DNA of 64,000 bases from Ornithinimicrobium tianjinense (GTDB lineage: Bacteria; Actinomycetota; Actinomycetes; Actinomycetales; Dermatophilaceae). The stretch's first letter is position 1, and every line of letters starts with the position of its first letter. The notes below the pieces were generated by a model that was not told the origin of the DNA, made no database searches, and saw only the letters and a list, made by a program, of their open reading frames with translations. Positions 63,428 through 64,000 of this stretch are shown one piece after another. The stretch covers positions 159,994 to 223,993 of the forward strand of contig NZ_BMEM01000004.1 in assembly GCF_014636495.1 (NCBI RefSeq), written 5' to 3'. The translations under genes were made by a program, and so were the position numbers.

Positions 63428-63507
63428 GATCATCTGGTGCACCCCGATCAACTGGGCGCCCGCTGCTCACCACGTGTGGTCCTCATGGCGTTCCCCTGAC
63501 TGTCCGG

Positions 63508-63553
63508 GGCGTCCCTGCGGGATCCCTTCACCCGGGATGTCGTCAGGGACGCC
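63508..63553. repeat. Second inverted repeat in the same gap
   Basis: GGCGTCCCTG (63508-63517) pairs with CAGGGACGCC (63544-63553); inside, ATCCC and GGGAT also pair, giving a nested stem. It could be a structured RNA end or a DNA element. Confidence 0.75.
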
Positions 63554-63594
63554 GAGAAGGTTCAGCCGGTGCCTGGTGCGGCCCGCCACCGAAC

Positions 63595-63696
63595 TCCTCG
63601 CGCTGTCGTCAGCGACCCCCCCTCGTAGTCCCTTCCTCGGCGCTCCGGGCCTCGCTCGTCCCTCGCTCGGGTCCTCGCGCTGTCGTCAGCGACCCC
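63595..63696. repeat. Direct repeat of a small hairpin sequence, 77 bp apart
   Basis: A 25-bp sequence containing CGCTGTCGTCAGCG (a 5-bp stem with a TCGT loop) occurs at 63595-63619 and again at 63672-63696. The second copy overlaps the stop codon of the metallo-beta-lactamase fold gene on the minus strand, so it could act as that gene's terminator. Confidence 0.85.
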
Positions 63697-64000
63697 TGTC
63701 CACCCACTCCTGCCGCTGCGGCTTCTCCGCCCCGATCGTCGTGTCGCCGCCGTGGCCGGTGTGGACGACGGTCTCGTCCGGCAGGGTCAGCAGCTTGTCG
63801 GTGATGGAGGCGATGATCGTCGGGAAGTCGCTGAACGAGCGGCCCGTCGCGCCCGGCCCGCCCTCGAACAGCGTGTCCCCGGTGAGGACGACACCGAGGT
63901 CGGGCACCCAGAAGCAGCAGGCGCCCGGTGCGTGGCCGGGGGTGTGCAGCACGTGGATCGTCACGCCCGCCACCTCGAACGTCTGGCCGTCCCGGAGGTC
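63686..64000 (-). CDS. Metallo-beta-lactamase fold hydrolase, C-terminal part (runs off the window)
   Basis: Only the last 104 or so residues are visible; the frame continues past the window edge without a start. The segment VAGVTIHVLHTPGHAPGACCFWVPDLGVVLTGDTLFEGGPG holds the third zinc-binding His (TPGHAPG) and the bridging Asp (TGDTLF). DETVVHTGHGGDTTIGAEK supplies the last His. These match glyoxalase-II-like MBL hydrolases (YcbL/GloB group); the N-terminal HxHxDH motif must lie beyond the edge. An internal in-frame start at 63973 would cut the fold and is not used. Confidence 0.88.
   Translation of the reverse strand, partial: DLRDGQTFEVAGVTIHVLHTPGHAPGACCFWVPDLGVVLTGDTLFEGGPGATGRSFSDFPTIIASITDKLLTLPDETVVHTGHGGDTTIGAEKPQRQEWVDRGR

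Overview
The window is a 64 kb piece of a high-GC actinobacterial chromosome. The evidence is the very GC-rich codon use, many GTG starts, ATGA/GTGA gene overlaps, an XPB-type helicase, a lone WXG100 protein, an Rpf-like protein, a HelD-type RNA polymerase ATPase, CIRCE-controlled groEL and OtsAB trehalose synthesis. A member of Micrococcales (Intrasporangiaceae-like) would fit, but that placement is inference. Most of the window is ordinary chromosome with short operons.

Layout. 0-3.7 kb: riboflavin operon ribD-ribE-ribBA-ribH on the minus strand behind an FMN riboswitch, then an XPB helicase. 5.4-9.2 kb: a small anchored protein, the remnant of a mycothiol-dependent (MDMPI-like) gene, a two-component system and five tandem 52-bp repeats. 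9.2-13.5 kb: VOC protein, HtrA-like protease, and a UDP-sulfoquinovose synthase plus glycosyltransferase pair that suggests sulfolipid synthesis. 13.6-18 kb: a HelD/HelR-type ATPase convergent with a rifampin-phosphotransferase-like dikinase. 18-23.4 kb: a DoxX-like protein, a TPR-adenylate cyclase with a frame-broken receiver-like domain upstream, an HD hydrolase, a DUF4031-Nudix fusion, a YnfA-like protein and WXG100. 23.4-30.6 kb: groEL with two CIRCE operators, metallo-beta-lactamase fold protein, formate-THF ligase, DUF3263, uracil-DNA glycosylase, SGNH hydrolase and an HpcH-type aldolase. 30.6-33.8 kb: molybdate transport operon led by an HTH-TOBE protein. 33.8-41.6 kb: acyl-CoA dehydrogenase and SDR, MFS transporter, META lipoprotein, tRNA-Thr, Rpf-like protein and Ser/Thr kinase. 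41.7-44 kb: otsA-otsB.

45.0-53.3 kb is a sharply lower-GC block. In minus-strand order it encodes a secreted cyclodextrin glucanotransferase-like enzyme, a binding lipoprotein, two permeases and a cytoplasmic cyclomaltodextrinase-like GH13 enzyme, and it ends on a native-composition LacI regulator. A native-composition MsmK-type ATPase gene lies divergently next to it. Together they read as a complete route for making, importing and hydrolysing cyclodextrins or maltodextrins, with the middle part probably acquired by transfer.

54.6-64 kb: a DUF4032 kinase-like protein, a large trypsin-like protease fused to a DNA/RNA non-specific endonuclease (the most novel-looking gene here), rlmB, cysS, a GH31 glucosidase, a 390-bp intergenic region rich in inverted repeats, and the end of a metallo-beta-lactamase fold gene.

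Two genome-scale signals also stand out. The word GGTATGCC/GGCATACC recurs in every codon phase and inside the tandem repeats. Several genes have a -10 box 6-7 nt before the start codon, which suggests leaderless mRNAs.
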